Shown here: piece after piece, positions 62,162 to 64,000 of the stretch
Numbering within the stretch: position 1 is the first letter of the stretch
Layout: the number at the start of each line of letters is the position of its first letter
Source of the DNA: Methanocorpusculum sp.
GTDB taxonomy: Archaea; Halobacteriota; Methanomicrobia; Methanomicrobiales; Methanocorpusculaceae
DNA length: 64,000 bases
Direction of reading: 5' to 3'
Assembly (NCBI GenBank): GCA_017399555.1
Contig: JAFQBW010000035.1
Span: 24,795-88,794, forward strand
Notes under the pieces: model-generated
Database searches by the model: none
Seen by the model: only the letters and a program-made list of their open reading frames with translations
Told to the model about the DNA's origin: nothing
Position numbers and translations under genes: made by a program

Positions 62162-62616
62162 GTTCTCGACCTCCGGTAGAGGAAGGATGCGATTGCGAAG
62201 GCACAAAGAAGGATGCTTGCCTCAACGATTGTATCAAATCCTCTGGTGTAGTAGAGAATCTCATCGAGAATACCTCCGGGGTGGGCAGCAATTGTTGTTC
62301 CAAGGTATAAGGTATTATCTGCCATCCATTGGGATGCCGGGGTTAAGTATGCAGTAACCCATCCAAGAGCCGGAGCGTTTTCCGGATACTGTGCGACAAT
62401 TTCTGCCGGTTCTTCGAACGGGACACCGCCTCTGTCATACGGGGACAGCGGGCTTTCCATGTCCACGCTCTTTGGGTAGAGCTGGTCTGCATCATAGGAG
62501 ATTGCAGGAATCATACAAATTCCGATTACTGCAACGAGACATACTGCAAGAGCGTAGACCTTTGGCAGGTTGTCGGTTTCAGACAGATATCCTGCAAGTT
62601 TCTGGATTATGTTCAC
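62158..62616 (-). CDS. ehaF: Eha subunit F (DUF2106-like)
   Basis: 152 residues. One helix near the start (about 18-37), an external loop of about 60 residues rich in Pro and Asp (QLYPKSVDMESPLSPYDRGG), then a membrane helix near the end (about 128-146). Overlaps ehaE by four bases. Corresponds by order to ehaF. Confidence 0.85.
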   Translation of the reverse strand: MNIIQKLAGYLSETDNLPKVYALAVCLVAVIGICMIPAISYDADQLYPKSVDMESPLSPYDRGGVPFEEPAEIVAQYPENAPALGWVTAYLTPASQWMADNTLYLGTTIAAHPGGILDEILYYTRGFDTIVEASILLCAFAIASFLYRRSRT

Positions 62617-62855
62617 TGCATCTCCCTCCCTTCTTTCTTTTCGATTAAGCGGACGAAGATGAATGTGGAAACCACGTTTACCGCAACGAAAGTGACGAGT
62701 GCTAAGACTTCGCTGAATGACAGCATGATAAGTACCAGTCCAAACTCGGCAACTTCGATGTTGATGAGTCTTGTGATGTATCGTCTGTCACGCGGGAATG
62801 CGGTAAATAATCCGCCTGCGATTAAGAGGATGCATCCTAAGATGAACTCAATCAT
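62613..62855 (-). CDS. ehaE: Eha subunit E (DUF2107-like)
   Basis: 80 residues with two membrane helices (about 2-20 and 43-70) and a central FPRDRRYITRLINIEVAEFG stretch as in MnhC/NuoK-like proteins. Overlaps ehaD by eight bases. Corresponds by order to ehaE. Confidence 0.85.
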   Translation of the reverse strand: MIEFILGCILLIAGGLFTAFPRDRRYITRLINIEVAEFGLVLIMLSFSEVLALVTFVAVNVVSTFIFVRLIEKKEGREMQ

Positions 62856-63087
62856 GTTTTACCTCCTTCTTTTTTCCAAGCAGGAAGAGGATGAAGAGTG
62901 TTCCAACAGGCATCAGAAGAGATACCGCGATTGCTGCGTCTAAGAAGCCGTCTTTTACAAAGAGCATTACAGCTCCGGCTGTTAAAACGCCAAGCAGGAT
63001 TAGTTTGTTGAATGCTGATTTGGAGATGAGAGCTGCGATTCCTCCGACAAGGATTAAGAATGCAGCCATGAGGGTTAAGATATCCAT
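62848..63087 (-). CDS. ehaD: Eha subunit D (DUF2108-like)
   Basis: 79 residues with two or three membrane helices (about 3-22, 28-46 and 52-70) and a KKK-rich end. The start overlaps the ehaC stop by one base. Similar in form to MnhB/C-type small subunits. Corresponds by order to ehaD. Confidence 0.85.
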   Translation of the reverse strand: MDILTLMAAFLILVGGIAALISKSAFNKLILLGVLTAGAVMLFVKDGFLDAAIAVSLLMPVGTLFILFLLGKKKEVKHD

Positions 63088-63326
63088 TATTCCTCACCTC
63101 CGACAGCAAGAGTACTTGCGATGGCGTTTGATTCGAGCGTTGCCCCGACAAAGTATGCAACGGCAGCCCCGATTGTGATCGGATGCGGGAGAAGAAGTAC
63201 GATTGCTCCGGCTACTGCAAAACCCAGGACGTTTAAGTATGCAAGTTTCTTGAACGTACTCTTTTCGAAGATGATGCGGATTACCGCGTAAACGGCTGCA
63301 AGAGCACAAATTGTTTCAACAATCAT
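63087..63326 (-). CDS. ehaC: Eha subunit C (DUF2109-like)
   Basis: 79 residues, three membrane helices; LNVLGFAVAGAIVLLLPHPITIGAAVAYFVGATLESNAIA is the conserved C-terminal half. Overlaps ehaB by four bases. Corresponds by order to ehaC. Confidence 0.85.
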   Translation of the reverse strand: MIVETICALAAVYAVIRIIFEKSTFKKLAYLNVLGFAVAGAIVLLLPHPITIGAAVAYFVGATLESNAIASTLAVGGEE

Positions 63327-63811
63327 GTTCTCTTCCCCCAGAGTTTTCCGATGATTTTCGAGGAGAGCTTTAAGGAAAGTCCTTCTACAATCAGGATTGC
63401 GAGTACGATTCCGGCGATGAAGGTTTCAGGGGCGAATCCAAGAAATGTTGTACATGCCCAGATTACGGCAGTCGCTGCAAGGGCTCCGGTGAGTCCTGCA
63501 AATCCTTTGTCTGCACAGATTCTGGCTCCGATGAAGACAAGGACTGCTGCGGCAACCGCGCCGATTACGCCGTAAATGAAGAATCCGCATGCGGCAAGAA
63601 GCGTTCCGGCTGAGGCATCCGGAGAGGTTATGATGTTGCCTATCATGTACCCTCCGTGTTTGCTGCCGCCGGATGCTTCGATATCATTTGCTATTGCTTC
63701 CGCTCCGCTGACGCCTCCTTTTTTCGGAAGCTTCCAGATTATGTCGATTACAACAAATAGAACCAGACATATGATGGTTGCGGCTGCAATGTATGGCAGT
63801 TGTTCCAGCAT
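63323..63811 (-). CDS. ehaB: Eha subunit B
   Basis: 162 residues. A first helix (about 7-25), a soluble loop with KKGGVSGAEAIANDIEASGGSKHGG, then three helices up to about 150. It is the first gene of the operon in this window; the 189 bases beyond it (63812-64000) hold no reading frame for ehaA. Leader bases are few; no RBS is clear. Confidence 0.85.
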   Translation of the reverse strand: MLEQLPYIAAATIICLVLFVVIDIIWKLPKKGGVSGAEAIANDIEASGGSKHGGYMIGNIITSPDASAGTLLAACGFFIYGVIGAVAAAVLVFIGARICADKGFAGLTGALAATAVIWACTTFLGFAPETFIAGIVLAILIVEGLSLKLSSKIIGKLWGKRT

Positions 63812-63820
63812 AATTATACT

Positions 63821-63848
63821 CTCATGAGAATAGCTGAAGAATCAGCTA
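63821..63848 (-). promoter_or_regulatory. Palindromes before the eha operon
   Basis: CTCATGAG (63821-63828) and the seven-base-pair hairpin TAGCTGA-AGAA-TCAGCTA (63831-63848) lie 10-37 bases before the ehaB ATG. They may be operators or part of the leader. The rest of 63849-64000 is A/T- and purine-rich without a gene, apart from the hairpin at its end. Confidence 0.4.
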
Positions 63849-63980
63849 GTACTGTAAAGGTTTGTCAGGATAGGTAATTAATGTGTTCTCTTGTATGCTT
63901 CCATTGGGTGGAAAATGGTGGTTTTTGGAAGAAGAAGCAAAAGAGTTTATGAAAACAGGGGGGAGAAGAGAAAATGAAGG

Positions 63981-64000
63981 GGGCTAAGGCTCTTTGAGCC
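63981..64000. repeat. Start of a repeat cut by the window edge
   Basis: GGGCTAAGGC followed by TCTTTGAGCC; GGCTC-TTT-GAGCC forms a hairpin. The first ten bases equal those at 31868-31877. The window ends here, so its full extent is unknown. Confidence 0.4.

Overview
The window looks like chromosomal DNA of a hydrogenotrophic methanogenic archaeon, most likely of the order Methanomicrobiales and perhaps close to Methanocorpusculum (inferred from gene content; no rRNA is present to prove it). The evidence is an archaeal A1A0 ATP synthase operon (ahaHIKECFABD), an Eha-type energy-converting [NiFe] hydrogenase operon joined to formylmethanofuran dehydrogenase genes (fwdA, fwdC), an archaeal S-adenosylmethionine synthetase, archaeal GluRS, geranylgeranyl reductase with its ferredoxin, tRNA-His guanylyltransferase, DUF373 and TrmB-type proteins, and many promoters of archaeal TATA type with very short leaders.

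Layout. 1-2.7 kb: a plus-strand cluster of four secreted or membrane-anchored surface proteins, the first cut by the window edge. 2.8-4.3 kb: a GNAT acetyltransferase and a TrmB-like regulator, each preceded by the same promoter block. 4.6-12.6 kb: FKBP isomerase, radical SAM enzyme AmrS, a glutamine synthetase homologue, small membrane proteins, PRC-barrel protein, Thg1 and DUF373. 12.7-20.5 kb: a fused 1230-residue PurL, tRNA-Ala(GGC), an FMN-binding protein, an ATPase and the TldD/PmbA pair. 20.6-23.3 kb: MoaD-like protein, two FKBPs, a 91-bp tandem repeat before ilvE, and a 232-bp palindromic element. 23.4-31.6 kb: the ATP synthase operon on the minus strand. 31.9-37.1 kb: PutP symporter, a 62-residue J-domain protein, a Fic-like protein without its active-site motif, and gltX. 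37.2-39.8 kb: a membrane-anchored cohesin-like protein and a dockerin-bearing beta-helix adhesin. 40-43.3 kb: mat-hisG-hisA-hisB. 43.4-45.3 kb: an AT-rich stretch with a glycosyltransferase, a ribbon-helix-helix protein and a second palindromic element. 45.3-52.8 kb: ICMT-like methyltransferase, riboflavin/F420 pathway reductase, an EF-Tu-like protein without a normal P-loop, a DUF362/FAD oxidoreductase/glycosyltransferase operon and the ferredoxin/GGR pair. 52.9-54.5 kb: a second sodium:solute symporter with a 36-residue accessory peptide. 54.6-63.8 kb: the eha-fwdAC operon.

How the parts fit. Eha reduces ferredoxin with H2 using the ion gradient, and fwdA/fwdC sit at the end of the same operon, which ties that electron supply to the first step of CO2 reduction. 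The ATP synthase uses the gradient made later in methanogenesis. The symporters use sodium for solute uptake. The surface proteins and the cohesin/dockerin pair suggest an organism that builds protein assemblies on its envelope, perhaps in a host or a consortium.

The most unusual items are the cohesin/dockerin pair, two unrelated palindromic elements that both carry arm hairpins with compensated stems, the degenerate Fic-like protein, the shared TrmB/GNAT promoter block, and the direct eha-fwd operon fusion. All homology statements come from reading motifs by eye; no database search was run.
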